This document shows, piece after piece, positions 26,415 to 35,031 of a stretch of DNA of 64,000 bases. This stretch comes from Candidatus Levyibacteriota bacterium. GTDB taxonomy: Bacteria > Patescibacteria > Microgenomatia > Levybacterales > UBA12049. Position 1 is the stretch's first letter. Each line of letters opens with the position of its first letter. The stretch is from NCBI GenBank assembly GCA_029260965.1, contig JAJDCG010000001.1, positions 62,001 through 126,000 on the forward strand, written 5' to 3'. The translations under genes and the position numbers were made by a program. The notes under the pieces were generated by a model. That model did no database searches, had not been told where the DNA came from, and saw nothing but the letters and a program-made list of their open reading frames with translations.

Positions 26415-29093
26415 ATGGGAAATAGACCTGTCCTAGTTACAACTGAGGAAAATAACAAGCTTCCACTTTTGATTATCGATAAAAAAGGATTTTTGGGTGA
26501 AGTTCTTTCAGAAAAGCTGCGTGAACAATTTTTAGTGGTGCTTGCAAGTTCAAAAACTCCAAAAGAGCATAAAAATGTAATACACATTCCTTATAAAAGA
26601 AAAATTCCTATTATTCCTGATAATTCTTATTCACATATTTTTATAATTTTTTCCGGTGAGTCAGAAGTTCTTGAGATGTTGCCATCTATTTTAAGAAAAG
26701 CGAATCAATCAAAATCCAGAGTGTTTTTTATAGCTTCAATTTATCACAGCACAGAACACCTCTTTAGAAGGCTTTCTAACCCAGCATATCGAAATATCAG
26801 TATTATTCTTTTTGGTGAAACATTTGATAATGAACTTACGCAGGCAAATCCAGTAAACCTACTTATATATCAAGCCAGAAAGTATGGTAGGGTGGACTTG
26901 CAGAATGAAGGAGCGGGCAAGCTCTACCCCATACTGACAGAAGATGTGATTATTGGAGTAATAGGACTTGCATTTGGTGATGATAATACAGCACAGCTCA
27001 GATATATATTTCCTAGGCATCCATTCACTGAGCTTTCAGTTGCGCGTATAATTCAGAAAATAAACAATGACGTAAAAATAGATTTTGAAAGAAAACCAAA
27101 AAAAGAAAAAGCATTTTATATTCCAGAAGGAGGGGTTCATGCTTACAAGATGTATGATCTTGAAGAAAAGCTCCGAACCATTGATTTTTTATTTTCAAAT
27201 GAAACAGAAGTTACGCCAAGGAAAAAAGTAAAACTAGACAGAAAAACAAAATTAAAAATTACACCTCGTTCAGGTATGCTTTTTATAATTTTTATGGTAT
27301 TTGTACCTGTTTTCGTATTGATTTTTGCAATGTTGATTGGCTTTTTTTCAGTAAATATGTCTGCAAAAGTGGGAGAACGAGCCAAATTTCAACTGGCAGA
27401 GAATTATGCAGCAACAGCTAGAAGTGCATTTTTAGTATCAGAAGAATTGACAAAAAATTATTTTCTTTTTTATCTACTCGGTTCTGAAAAAAATAGGCTG
27501 ATTGAAAATCTAACTATTGCTCGTGAGGTTGCTGAGACCGAAGAAGAACTTTTTGCAGCTGCACATAATTTGACTAGGATTTATGCTGGTAAAAGTAAGG
27601 AGCCAAAAAAAGATTTTTATAAAAGTATTACAACTGTTCGAAACTCTCTCTTGAATTTGCAAAAAATAAAAGCAGAGGATAGACTTCCTGGGAACCTGAA
27701 AACAAAAATACAGGAGCTTTCATATATGACTTCATTGGTGGGAAATCTTGTTGATACACTACCTATACTTCTGGGTTTCGAAGGTGAAAAAACATACCTT
27801 GTTATTTTTCAAAACAACATGGAAATAAGACCTACGGGTGGATTTATCGGATCATATGCGATTTTATCATTGAATCAAGGCAGGGTGGGCAAGTTTGAAA
27901 TAATGGATGTTTATGATGCTGATGGCAAGTTGACTACTCATGTGGAGCCACCAATGGAGCTGAGGAGGTATTTGGGATCATCTCATCTCTTTCTAAGAGA
28001 CAGCAATTATAGCGTTTCATTTGATTCAAACGCCAGAGCTGCATCTGATCTTTTAGAAAAATCTATTGGAGTCAAGACTGATGGTGTAATTGCGCTGGAT
28101 ACTAATTTTATAAAAGAAATGTTAAGTGTTTTGGAGGGTGTTGAGGTCCCCGAATATAAAGAAAGCGTTACAGCAGACAATTTTTATCTTCTGACACAAA
28201 ATCATGCAGAGCGCGATTTTTTCCCAGGATCTACCCAAAAAAAGGATTTTCTTCGTGCTCTTTCAAGAGCTATTCTTAATGATTTATCCTTGAGAGAAGA
28301 CCTGCCGTACATAGCGCTGATGAATGCTGTCGGTAAGTCTATAAAGGAGAAGCACCTTATGCTTGCAGTGAAAAACGAGTCAATACAGGATGTTTTAAGT
28401 GTCAATGAGATGTCCTCATCTCTAAATGACACCAGGGAAGGAGAAGGAAATATTTTTCTCGACTACTTAGGTGTTGTTGATTCAAATCTTGGACAAAACA
28501 AGGTAAATTATTATATAAAACGAAAATTTTTGCAGAACTCTGTTCTTGATCAGTCGGGAAATATCAGAACAACTGTTGAGGTGGTCTATGCTAATACAAG
28601 TGAAAAGCAAAGCGCATACGGAGGTGAGTACAAAAACTATGTGCGTTTTTTAATTCCTGTAAATGCATTACTTACCAATATATCGATTGACGATCAAGTT
28701 GTCTTGACAACAGTTGCGATTACAGACCCGTCTGTTTACACAGCAGAGGCTTTTGTACCACCAGCAGGACTTGAGATCGCAACAAGCATAGTATCTGAAA
28801 AAAAAGAAATTGGATTTTTTGTTACTATTCCTCCCAAATCATCAAAGAAGGTTTCAGTTACATATCTGATTACAGGGGGTGTAAATACAAATAATTCTCA
28901 ATTTTCCTATGCAACAAGAATTTATAAACAGCCAGGTACAGATCAGGATTCGTACAAGTTATTATTTTCATATCCTCCAGATTTTAGGTTAGTTGATCCT
29001 GGGGAGGGTATGGTTGATCTTGGAGGAAAAGTTACTTTTGAGACAAGCCTTACAGAAAATCGCGATATTCAGATTAATTTTGCCCAGAAGTAA
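26415..29093 (+). CDS. DUF4012 membrane protein with N-terminal Rossmann-like domain
   Basis: An 892-residue protein. Residues about 15-260 have a Rossmann-like pattern (LLIIDKKGFLGEVLSEKL; FIIFSGESEVLEML; VFFIASIYHSTEHLFRRL) similar to SDR/epimerase folds but without a clear GxxGxxG. One membrane span follows (about 291-315). The extracytoplasmic part (about 320-890) is the DUF4012 domain, with LVIFQNNMEIRPTGGFIGSY (about 464-483) as its hallmark. DUF4012 proteins occur in actinobacteria and CPR and are thought to belong to surface polysaccharide or envelope biology; the reaction is unknown. It follows ligase-like and EamA genes, which supports an envelope role. Confidence 0.82.
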   Translation: MGNRPVLVTTEENNKLPLLIIDKKGFLGEVLSEKLREQFLVVLASSKTPKEHKNVIHIPYKRKIPIIPDNSYSHIFIIFSGESEVLEMLPSILRKANQSKSRVFFIASIYHSTEHLFRRLSNPAYRNISIILFGETFDNELTQANPVNLLIYQARKYGRVDLQNEGAGKLYPILTEDVIIGVIGLAFGDDNTAQLRYIFPRHPFTELSVARIIQKINNDVKIDFERKPKKEKAFYIPEGGVHAYKMYDLEEKLRTIDFLFSNETEVTPRKKVKLDRKTKLKITPRSGMLFIIFMVFVPVFVLIFAMLIGFFSVNMSAKVGERAKFQLAENYAATARSAFLVSEELTKNYFLFYLLGSEKNRLIENLTIAREVAETEEELFAAAHNLTRIYAGKSKEPKKDFYKSITTVRNSLLNLQKIKAEDRLPGNLKTKIQELSYMTSLVGNLVDTLPILLGFEGEKTYLVIFQNNMEIRPTGGFIGSYAILSLNQGRVGKFEIMDVYDADGKLTTHVEPPMELRRYLGSSHLFLRDSNYSVSFDSNARAASDLLEKSIGVKTDGVIALDTNFIKEMLSVLEGVEVPEYKESVTADNFYLLTQNHAERDFFPGSTQKKDFLRALSRAILNDLSLREDLPYIALMNAVGKSIKEKHLMLAVKNESIQDVLSVNEMSSSLNDTREGEGNIFLDYLGVVDSNLGQNKVNYYIKRKFLQNSVLDQSGNIRTTVEVVYANTSEKQSAYGGEYKNYVRFLIPVNALLTNISIDDQVVLTTVAITDPSVYTAEAFVPPAGLEIATSIVSEKKEIGFFVTIPPKSSKKVSVTYLITGGVNTNNSQFSYATRIYKQPGTDQDSYKLLFSYPPDFRLVDPGEGMVDLGGKVTFETSLTENRDIQINFAQK

Positions 29094-29095
29094 TA

Positions 29096-30082
29096 TTATT
29101 GGTTTTTGAGAGCCTCGCTGTGTTCTTTTTCAAATTGTTTACTACCAACATCTTTGGTTTGAGATTTAATCGCGTGGATTTTATCCAGTTGATAGACAAG
29201 ATAACCACCAAGCACCATCAGGAGGATGGCAGAGAAAAAGTTGAGGTCAATACTTGGTGGTAAGGTGTTTTTTACAATTATTGGTACGATGTTTCCATGG
29301 TTGTCAATTTCGGTTTTTAAGACATCCTGCCATGGCCAAATTTTTCTAATTGAACCGAGCATAAAGCCTGAAAGTATAGCAATAGATATGTCGTGATGGT
29401 TTTTAAAAAGCCAGGATAGCACTCTTGCGAAAAGCGATATTCCAACGATTGTACCGAGAAAAAAAACACCGAGTGTTAAAAAGTCTTTTCCTGTTACAGC
29501 GTATAATACCTGTTGGTATTTACCTAGAAGAAGAAGAATAAAAGAACCTGAAATTCCAGGAAGAATCATGGCTGTGATGGCTATCATTCCACTTAGGAAA
29601 AAAAATGGTAGGGTAGCTGGTGTTTGACCTGGTACAAGACCTACGATAAGATAGGCAAATACAGCTGATAGAATAAAGCTAATTTTGTCTGATGGATCCC
29701 ACTTAATAATTCTTTTAAGCACTACGAAGACTGAAACAAGAACTAATCCAAAAAAGAATGACCAGATATATACTGGGTACTCAGTGAGGAGAAGTGACAA
29801 TATGTTTGACAGAGTTAGAATAGCTATTAAGAGACCCGTTCCCAAGGGTATTAAGAACTTGAATGGTGTTAGTTTTAGAGCCTCTATTACTTTGCCACGC
29901 AGCAGGAGTCTGACTACGTCGCCTGTGACTGTTTTGATAGAGTAAAGAAGCTCTTCGTAAATTCCTGCCAGAAAAGCAATTGTTCCGCCTGAAACGCCTG
30001 GGATCAGGTCTGCTGTTCCCATACCAAGTCCTGTTAAAAAAAGCCTAAAGCGATCTTTGAAAGCTTTGGGGAGTTTTATCAT
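29096..30082 (-). CDS. DUF368 (PopT-like) polyprenyl-phosphate transporter candidate
   Basis: A 328-residue polytopic protein. The N-terminal GLGMGTADLIPGVSGGTIAFLAGIYEEL (from about residue 18) and the second-half repeat AITAMILPGISGSFILLLLG (about 169-188) are the two conserved motifs of DUF368. Members of this family (PopT) have been shown to recycle undecaprenyl phosphate across the membrane. That role suits the neighbouring glycan genes. An extended -10 box lies directly upstream on the minus strand. The gene is convergent with DUF4012, two bases apart. Confidence 0.85.
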   Translation of the reverse strand: MIKLPKAFKDRFRLFLTGLGMGTADLIPGVSGGTIAFLAGIYEELLYSIKTVTGDVVRLLLRGKVIEALKLTPFKFLIPLGTGLLIAILTLSNILSLLLTEYPVYIWSFFFGLVLVSVFVVLKRIIKWDPSDKISFILSAVFAYLIVGLVPGQTPATLPFFFLSGMIAITAMILPGISGSFILLLLGKYQQVLYAVTGKDFLTLGVFFLGTIVGISLFARVLSWLFKNHHDISIAILSGFMLGSIRKIWPWQDVLKTEIDNHGNIVPIIVKNTLPPSIDLNFFSAILLMVLGGYLVYQLDKIHAIKSQTKDVGSKQFEKEHSEALKNQ

Positions 30083-30089
30083 AAAAGTA

Positions 30090-30098
30090 ATTATAGCA
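30090..30098 (-). promoter_or_regulatory. Extended -10 box of the DUF368 gene
   Basis: TGCTATAAT on the minus strand, ending seven bases before the ATG at 30082. Confidence 0.6.
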
Positions 30099-30103
30099 GA
30101 AAA

Positions 30104-31273
30104 CTATTGTGAGCTTAGTGCCTGAATGCCAGGGAGGGTGCCGTTTTCAATGTAGAAAAGCATTGCTCCTCCTCCAGTTGAGATATGGGTTATTTTATCT
30201 AGATATTCCTTTTTGGAGATAGCAGCCAGAGTATCACCTCCTCCAATTACAGACATTGCTTTCTCGTTTTCTGCAATTGAATAGTAGAGAAAGTCTGTTC
30301 CTCTTTTGAAAACTGGATTTTCCATGTAGCCAACTGGTCCGTTCCAGATAATGGTGCCTGCCTGATCTATAATTTTTCCAAACTCTGCTTCCGTCTCAGG
30401 ACCGATATCTAGTACTTGGTTATGTGGTTCTATTTCTTCGATTTTTTTAACCTCGCTGGTTTTTCCATTTTTGTCATTTGCAATAATCGCATCTTTAGGT
30501 AATTCAAAACGAGTTTTTTCTTCGCGTGCCAAAGATAATATTTCTTTTGCGGTTTTTATATCCTGTTCTTCAATTGGCCCATTGTCAAAACTGTGCCCCT
30601 CGGCAACCAGGAAAGCGTTAGCAAGACCTCCTCCAAGAAGAAGGTAGTCAGCAACAGTTACAAGCTTGTTTATAAATTTTATCTTGGTTCTTATTTTTTT
30701 CCCTCCGATGATTGCAACAAACGGTTTCTTGGGATTTTTCATTACCCGATCAAGGATAGTAATTTCTTTTTTCATGAGTAAGCCTCCGTATGAAGGAAGA
30801 TGTTTGGGAATTCCAACAACTGATGCGTGCTCACGGTGACTGACACCAAAGGCATCGTTTACATAGACATCACCAAGTGTTGACAGTTCTTTGGCAAATT
30901 CAGGATCGTTTTTGGTTTCGCCTGGATAAAACCTGATGTTCTCAAGGAGTACAATGTCGTGATTATTTTTTGTTAGTCCTTCTGGGTTTTTCAAAAAATC
31001 TTTTACAAAGACTATTTTCTTATCAGGAAGGTACTCTGCAAGCCTGTTCTTGACTCTTATGAGAGAGTCATCAGAATTTCTTTTTTCAGGTTCAGATAGA
31101 TGTGCAATAATCACGAGCTTGTTGTGGTTTTTGAGAAGGTATTTGATAGTAGGAAGAGATTGTTTAATTCTCTGATCATCTGCAATTGAGAGGTTAGGGT
31201 TAAGCGAGACATTAAAGTCCACCCTTAGAAGAACAGTTTTATTTTTTATTTCAACTTCATCAACAAATTTCAT
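30104..31273 (-). CDS. pgk: Phosphoglycerate kinase
   Basis: The 389-residue length and sequence fit Pgk. The N-terminal LLRVDFNVSL (about 15-24) contains the substrate-binding RVDFNV motif, followed by a conserved IIAHLSEP (about 55-62), VLLENIRFYPGE (about 105-116), VNDAFGVSHREHASV (about 133-147), and the C-terminal nucleotide site GGGDTLAAI and STGGGAML. It makes ATP from 1,3-bisphosphoglycerate in glycolysis. The AHLSEPEKR form replaces the common SHLGRP, a variation worth noting. A strong extended -10 (TGTTATACT) precedes it. Confidence 0.96.
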   Translation of the reverse strand: MKFVDEVEIKNKTVLLRVDFNVSLNPNLSIADDQRIKQSLPTIKYLLKNHNKLVIIAHLSEPEKRNSDDSLIRVKNRLAEYLPDKKIVFVKDFLKNPEGLTKNNHDIVLLENIRFYPGETKNDPEFAKELSTLGDVYVNDAFGVSHREHASVVGIPKHLPSYGGLLMKKEITILDRVMKNPKKPFVAIIGGKKIRTKIKFINKLVTVADYLLLGGGLANAFLVAEGHSFDNGPIEEQDIKTAKEILSLAREEKTRFELPKDAIIANDKNGKTSEVKKIEEIEPHNQVLDIGPETEAEFGKIIDQAGTIIWNGPVGYMENPVFKRGTDFLYYSIAENEKAMSVIGGGDTLAAISKKEYLDKITHISTGGGAMLFYIENGTLPGIQALSSQ

Positions 31274-31286
31274 GGGGTGTGACTTG

Positions 31287-31295
31287 AGTATAACA
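31287..31295 (-). promoter_or_regulatory. Extended -10 box of pgk
   Basis: TGTTATACT on the minus strand, ending 13 bases before the pgk ATG. Confidence 0.6.
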
Positions 31296-31335
31296 CAGAG
31301 TTTTGAAATAATTTAAATTAAGTTAATATAAGATT

Positions 31336-32052
31336 GTGAATCAGAACGGAAAGTTGCTACAGCTAAAAAAAGAAATAAAATCTTTTGGGAGTGCTGAGAA
31401 GGCGGAGTTTGCCAAGAGATTTTTTAAATCAGGCAAGGGCGAGTATGGCGAGGGTGATATATTCCTCGGGCTTACCGTTCCCGAGCAGAGAAAGATCGCA
31501 TCAGGTTATACTGATCTGAGTCTACCTGACCTGCAAAAGCTTCTAGATGATAGGATTCATGAGTACCGATTTGTTGCGCTGGTGATCCTAATGCACAAAT
31601 ATAAAAAAGCTGATAAAGAGGGCAAGAAAGAAATCTTTGATTTTTATATAAAGAATACATTGCAAGTGAATAATTGGGATTTGGTTGATGTTTCAGCACC
31701 TGGTATAGTTGGAGATTATTTATCTGACAAAGATAAAAAAATTCTTTATAGACTTGCTCGATCAAAAAATCACTGGGAAAGGAGAATTGCTATAGTCGCT
31801 ACTTTCGCCTTTATCCGCAAAAATGAATTTGGGAATACTCTCGCGATTGCAGAGATATTGCTGAGTGATATGCATGATCTCATCCACAAAGCTGTTGGCT
31901 GGATGCTGCGGGAGGTTGGGATAAGAGACGTTGGAGCACTCTACAAGTTTTTGGATAAGCATTGTAAAGTCATGCCTCGCACTACGCTCCGCTACTCGCT
32001 TGAGAAATTTGAAAAAAAGAAAAAAGAATTTTATATGGGGGGGAAAGGTTGA
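31336..32052 (+). CDS. AlkD-like DNA alkylation repair protein
   Basis: A 238-residue all-helical (HEAT-like) protein starting with GTG. FLGLTVPEQRKIA (about 43-55), EYRFVALVILMHKY (about 75-88), NNWDLVDVSAPGIVG (about 113-127) with the conserved Trp-Asp, and WERRIAIVATFAFIR (about 148-162) are typical of AlkD-type glycosylases, which remove N3- and N7-alkylpurines. The C-terminal VGWMLREVG helix (about 193-201) also fits. It stands alone between pgk and a GNAT gene. Confidence 0.87.
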   Translation: MNQNGKLLQLKKEIKSFGSAEKAEFAKRFFKSGKGEYGEGDIFLGLTVPEQRKIASGYTDLSLPDLQKLLDDRIHEYRFVALVILMHKYKKADKEGKKEIFDFYIKNTLQVNNWDLVDVSAPGIVGDYLSDKDKKILYRLARSKNHWERRIAIVATFAFIRKNEFGNTLAIAEILLSDMHDLIHKAVGWMLREVGIRDVGALYKFLDKHCKVMPRTTLRYSLEKFEKKKKEFYMGGKG

Positions 32053-32062
32053 ATTTTTATAG

Positions 32063-32068
32063 TATAAT
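32063..32068 (+). promoter_or_regulatory. -10 box of the GNAT gene
   Basis: A perfect TATAAT ends six bases before ATG 32075. Confidence 0.45.
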
Positions 32069-32074
32069 TAAATT

Positions 32075-32563
32075 ATGAACCTTGGAAAGATTGATTTTAA
32101 AAAGGATATTGAAGCAGTACATTTGGTTATTGCAAAAGCTTTTTCAGATACCCCAGACATGAATTTGGATATATGGTTTTCTTTTTCAGAAATGAGTAAA
32201 ATTATTTTAGAAGGTAGAGGAGTTTGCTTAAAAGCTATTTCTGAAAATAAGATTGTAGGTATGATTTTTGCCAAGCAGGAGAGTCCCGTAAACGGAAAAG
32301 AAGGATTAGAGAAATGGGTAATTGTTGTGATAGCAGTAGATCCAGATATGGCCGATAAGGGTGTTGGTTCGCTTTTACTAGCTGAGGTTGAAAAAGAGGC
32401 TCAGGATATGGGTGCTTTAAAGATGTTTGTTTATACCAATTTTGATGACGAACGAGTGATCCATTTTTATAAGAAGAATAATTATCAAGATGCTGGATAT
32501 ATAAAGGATTATCAATACGGTAAAGATAATTCTGCTGTCTTTCTTCTTAAATATTTAAAATAG
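32075..32563 (+). CDS. GNAT-family N-acetyltransferase
   Basis: A 162-residue protein with the GNAT fold. VIAVDPDMADKGVGSLLLAEVE (about 87-108) holds the acetyl-CoA-binding variant of motif A (Q/RxxGxG/A, here DKGVGS), preceded by the beta strand with IVGMIFAKQE. The late FDDERVIHFYKKNNYQDAGY (about 126-145) is the usual motif B. The substrate is unknown. Confidence 0.85.
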   Translation: MNLGKIDFKKDIEAVHLVIAKAFSDTPDMNLDIWFSFSEMSKIILEGRGVCLKAISENKIVGMIFAKQESPVNGKEGLEKWVIVVIAVDPDMADKGVGSLLLAEVEKEAQDMGALKMFVYTNFDDERVIHFYKKNNYQDAGYIKDYQYGKDNSAVFLLKYLK

Positions 32564-32564
32564 T

Positions 32565-32598
32565 GAATCTTACCACAAAGAAGATTCGATTTTGATTT
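32565..32598 (+). terminator. Terminator-like hairpin after the GNAT gene
   Basis: GAATCTT (32565-32571) and AAGATTC (32581-32587) are perfect arms around a 9-base loop, followed by the T-rich GATTTTGATTTT. Confidence 0.6.
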
Positions 32599-32660
32599 TG
32601 TCAGATTTCTAAAATGATTTCTATTATATCTTAAGAAAATGACCAGAGATAATTAGCCTA

Positions 32661-33578
32661 CTACCTTGCTAGGTTTGATCTTAATTGATCGAAGATTTGT
32701 GGTATACTTTGCAATCTTTCTTCAACTATATTTTTCTCCGCGCAAGCTGTCTCCAGCGCGATCCTGTCATCTGCAGAAAGAACAGTCACAGTAGTTGTTT
32801 TTGAGAACATAATAGCTGATTCATTTTCCATGTGTGGTATACCAATGGCGTGGCCAAATTCGTGTGCGAGGGTGTGCACTAGTTCTTCCCGGGAGGTGTC
32901 AAAGTAAATATTGATAGTTTCTTTACCTCCAGAGTACACATATTCTCCTTGTTCAGGTTTATATTTAAGCTCCTCGTTAAAATTTCTTATTGTTTGATTA
33001 AGCTCTCCCACCTGCTGGTTATAGATATCAGTTGATTGATTAAGAGATGCTGCCTCAGATTTTAAGGATTCTGCCTCGGATTGTACTGACTTTTGTCTCT
33101 GGATTAAACTCTCATATTCATCAGGTGGTGCGCCTCCTCTCTCATTCCAGTACTGTATATCTTCATTTAACTTTTTAACTATTATCTGAAATTCCTGCGC
33201 GCGCCTGTTGTAGTCTGCGATTTTGGTATCCAGCTCGCCTTGCTCTGATTTTACCTGAGTATCCAGTTCGTTGATCTGACTGTTGAGAAATTGTCTTTGA
33301 TCATAGACCAGATTTATCTCAATATCACCTTGGGGATCGTATTCAAATAATGTTGACGGATACTCAGAATTCCAAATTTGGGCTGCTTCATCAACATAAG
33401 AAAGGAATTGGGATTCAGACATATTATAGCGGTTATCAATTGATCCTATTTTGTATGTTTTTGGATTTTTACAGGATGATTGATAGACTAGATCGCGCGC
33501 AGCGTTTGAAATATATGGCGTGCTGAAAGCTCCAAAGCTCAAGGTGAGAATTGCTATAAAAATCAATATTTTTTTCAT
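32661..33578 (-). CDS. Secreted matrixin-like zinc metalloprotease with coiled coil
   Basis: A 305-residue protein with a signal peptide (about residues 1-27). A long Gln/Glu-rich heptad region (about 125-215) predicts a coiled coil. The motif HTLAHEFGHAIGIPH (about 237-251) contains HExxHxxGxxH, the zinc-binding signature of metzincins/matrixins (M10), followed by the Met-turn-like SAIMFSK. The coiled coil splits the usual catalytic domain: the AAQIWNSEYP and IEINLVYD strands lie before it. The substrate is unknown. It lies three bases downstream of the YdeI-like gene on the same strand. Confidence 0.83.
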   Translation of the reverse strand: MKKILIFIAILTLSFGAFSTPYISNAARDLVYQSSCKNPKTYKIGSIDNRYNMSESQFLSYVDEAAQIWNSEYPSTLFEYDPQGDIEINLVYDQRQFLNSQINELDTQVKSEQGELDTKIADYNRRAQEFQIIVKKLNEDIQYWNERGGAPPDEYESLIQRQKSVQSEAESLKSEAASLNQSTDIYNQQVGELNQTIRNFNEELKYKPEQGEYVYSGGKETINIYFDTSREELVHTLAHEFGHAIGIPHMENESAIMFSKTTTVTVLSADDRIALETACAEKNIVEERLQSIPQIFDQLRSNLAR

Positions 33579-33581
33579 AGG

Positions 33582-34136
33582 TTATCTTAAATTTTTACCT
33601 GCCCAGCCAATTTTTTTATTTTTTTTAGTTTTTTCAATAAAGTTATTTAGTCTTTTTATGAAATCATCTGGTCTGGATCGGGCAGCTTCAATAAATCCTA
33701 GTCTAATATTTTGATATGATTTTGGAAAGTTTTGAAAATTTGTCCAAACAAGTTCGTCTTTTTTAAGCTCTTTGAGTATATCAGGTGATATCCCTTGTTC
33801 TTTTATAGGTGTGTAGTATTTTAGGCCTGCTGGGGTCATCAAATTCTCTCTAATGAGCTTCTTCATCCGTTCTATATTAAGTACAGACCAGTTGCTTTTT
33901 GCACGCCTGATAGAAAATCGTTGAGCATAAGTCTCATCATCAATTCCTTTGACTGTGCTGTCAATCCAGCCATAGCAAAGAGCCTCCTCTACAGCGTCAT
34001 CATAAGTAATTCGAGGCTTGCCCGATGCTTTTTTATAATAAATCAGCCAGATTTCTTTTTCTTTATTATGGTTATTGGAGAGCCAAGCGCGCCAGGCTTT
34101 TCGCGTTTTAACATAAAGTGTTTTGCCAATCTGCAT
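33582..34136 (-). CDS. YdeI/OmpD-associated family protein
   Basis: A 184-residue soluble protein. WRAWLSNNHNKEKEIWLIYYKK (about 15-36), TYDDAVEEALCYGWIDS (about 44-60), and QRFSIRRAKSNWSVLNIERM (about 72-91) are the conserved parts of the YdeI/OmpD-associated family. The C-terminal NIRLGFIEAARSRPDDFIKRL matches the helical end of the family. Its molecular role is not settled (linked to stress and antimicrobial tolerance in some species). Confidence 0.87.
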   Translation of the reverse strand: MQIGKTLYVKTRKAWRAWLSNNHNKEKEIWLIYYKKASGKPRITYDDAVEEALCYGWIDSTVKGIDDETYAQRFSIRRAKSNWSVLNIERMKKLIRENLMTPAGLKYYTPIKEQGISPDILKELKKDELVWTNFQNFPKSYQNIRLGFIEAARSRPDDFIKRLNNFIEKTKKNKKIGWAGKNLR

Positions 34137-34206
34137 TAGTTTATTTTACCCCCACATCATAAATCGGTCAATTAGGGCGAGCTAGTAGGAAGTCTGATTG
34201 TGTTTA

Positions 34207-34215
34207 TGGTATAAT
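34207..34215 (+). promoter_or_regulatory. Extended -10 box, near-leaderless start
   Basis: TGGTATAAT ends nine bases before ATG 34225. Confidence 0.55.
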
Positions 34216-34224
34216 CCCGTGGCA

Positions 34225-34989
34225 ATGACTGAAAGGCGGACAGGCAGAGAGGCTGAGGGGGGCAATGTAGATCTCCGGGCACAACTTAGAGAATTTGCGG
34301 GTATTCGAGATGGCAAGGAGAGGGAGGTGGCTCTGATCCGCTTGGCTAGGAATATGAGATCCGCAAACATAAAAGAGATTGATGCTTTAATTCCTCCTGA
34401 ATGGGCCAAAATACAAAAACACCTTGAGAAGAAGGTTGACCACACACTTATAACCCTTATAAAGCTTTATGCTAGTTCAGAACCCCGACAGATTTGGACA
34501 GGAAAGGCAGCTGTTGCAGTCTTATCCCGAGAGGGAGAAGTTTTAGGCCTGACACATAGAGAACACAGTGAAGAAGAAGATGATGGACGGGTCGCTGCAA
34601 TGGGAGAGGCTATCGTGAGGGCAGCAACAACCCTTCATTTTGAGCAACTGCAGAGAAGTGGAGGTTTGGCTAGTAGAGATAATTACAAAGAATTAAAGCG
34701 TATAGAAAAAAGATACGGAGTAAGGTTGTCATCAGGATCAGCGGATAATTCTATTAATTATGATAACAGATTTATATATGTCGCAGGTGCAAGCACGGGT
34801 GTAAGACCTGGGTTTTTAGACCCCTTTTCCAAGTCTCCTATAAAGCGTAATGAGACAAAACAGGAATTTTTTGATAAAGTTTTTTCCGATAGAGTTTTGT
34901 GGCTATATGTATATCCGTTAAGAGATCATGGTCCGATCGTTTTGGGTCCATATTCAACCTCAAAAAGAAAACCTCTTGACAAAAATTAG
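34225..34989 (+). CDS. Hypothetical cytoplasmic protein
   Basis: ATG 34225 (MTERRTGREAEGG) is chosen because a perfect extended -10 lies just upstream; an in-frame TTG at 34198 would lie upstream of it. The 254-residue product shows no signal peptide or membrane segment. The N-terminal half is helical and charged; the C-terminal half has beta-strand-like segments (NRFIYVAGAS, VLWLYVYPLRDHGPIVLGPY). No family is recognised. Its stop codon lies within the downstream promoter/CIRCE region of hsp20. Confidence 0.65.
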   Translation: MTERRTGREAEGGNVDLRAQLREFAGIRDGKEREVALIRLARNMRSANIKEIDALIPPEWAKIQKHLEKKVDHTLITLIKLYASSEPRQIWTGKAAVAVLSREGEVLGLTHREHSEEEDDGRVAAMGEAIVRAATTLHFEQLQRSGGLASRDNYKELKRIEKRYGVRLSSGSADNSINYDNRFIYVAGASTGVRPGFLDPFSKSPIKRNETKQEFFDKVFSDRVLWLYVYPLRDHGPIVLGPYSTSKRKPLDKN

Positions 34990-35004
34990 CAGTCGTTGTA
35001 TATT
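34976..35004 (+). promoter_or_regulatory. hsp20 promoter
   Basis: TTGACA (34976-34981), exactly 17 bases, TATATT (34999-35004). The CIRCE element overlaps the -10. Confidence 0.85.
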
Positions 35005-35012
35005 AGTGCTAA
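34986..35012 (+). promoter_or_regulatory. CIRCE operator (HrcA site)
   Basis: TTAGCAGTC, nine bases, TAGTGCTAA. The CIRCE consensus is TTAGCACTC-N9-GAGTGCTAA, so each arm matches 8 of 9 with the exact spacing. It overlaps the -10 of the hsp20 promoter, the expected place for HrcA repression. Confidence 0.88.
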
Positions 35013-35016
35013 TAGG

Positions 35017-35025
35017 AAGGAGGTG
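35017..35025 (+). promoter_or_regulatory. Strong Shine-Dalgarno of hsp20
   Basis: AAGGAGGTG six bases before ATG 35032 fixes the start and contrasts with the apparently leaderless neighbours. Confidence 0.85.
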
Positions 35026-35031
35026 AAGAAG

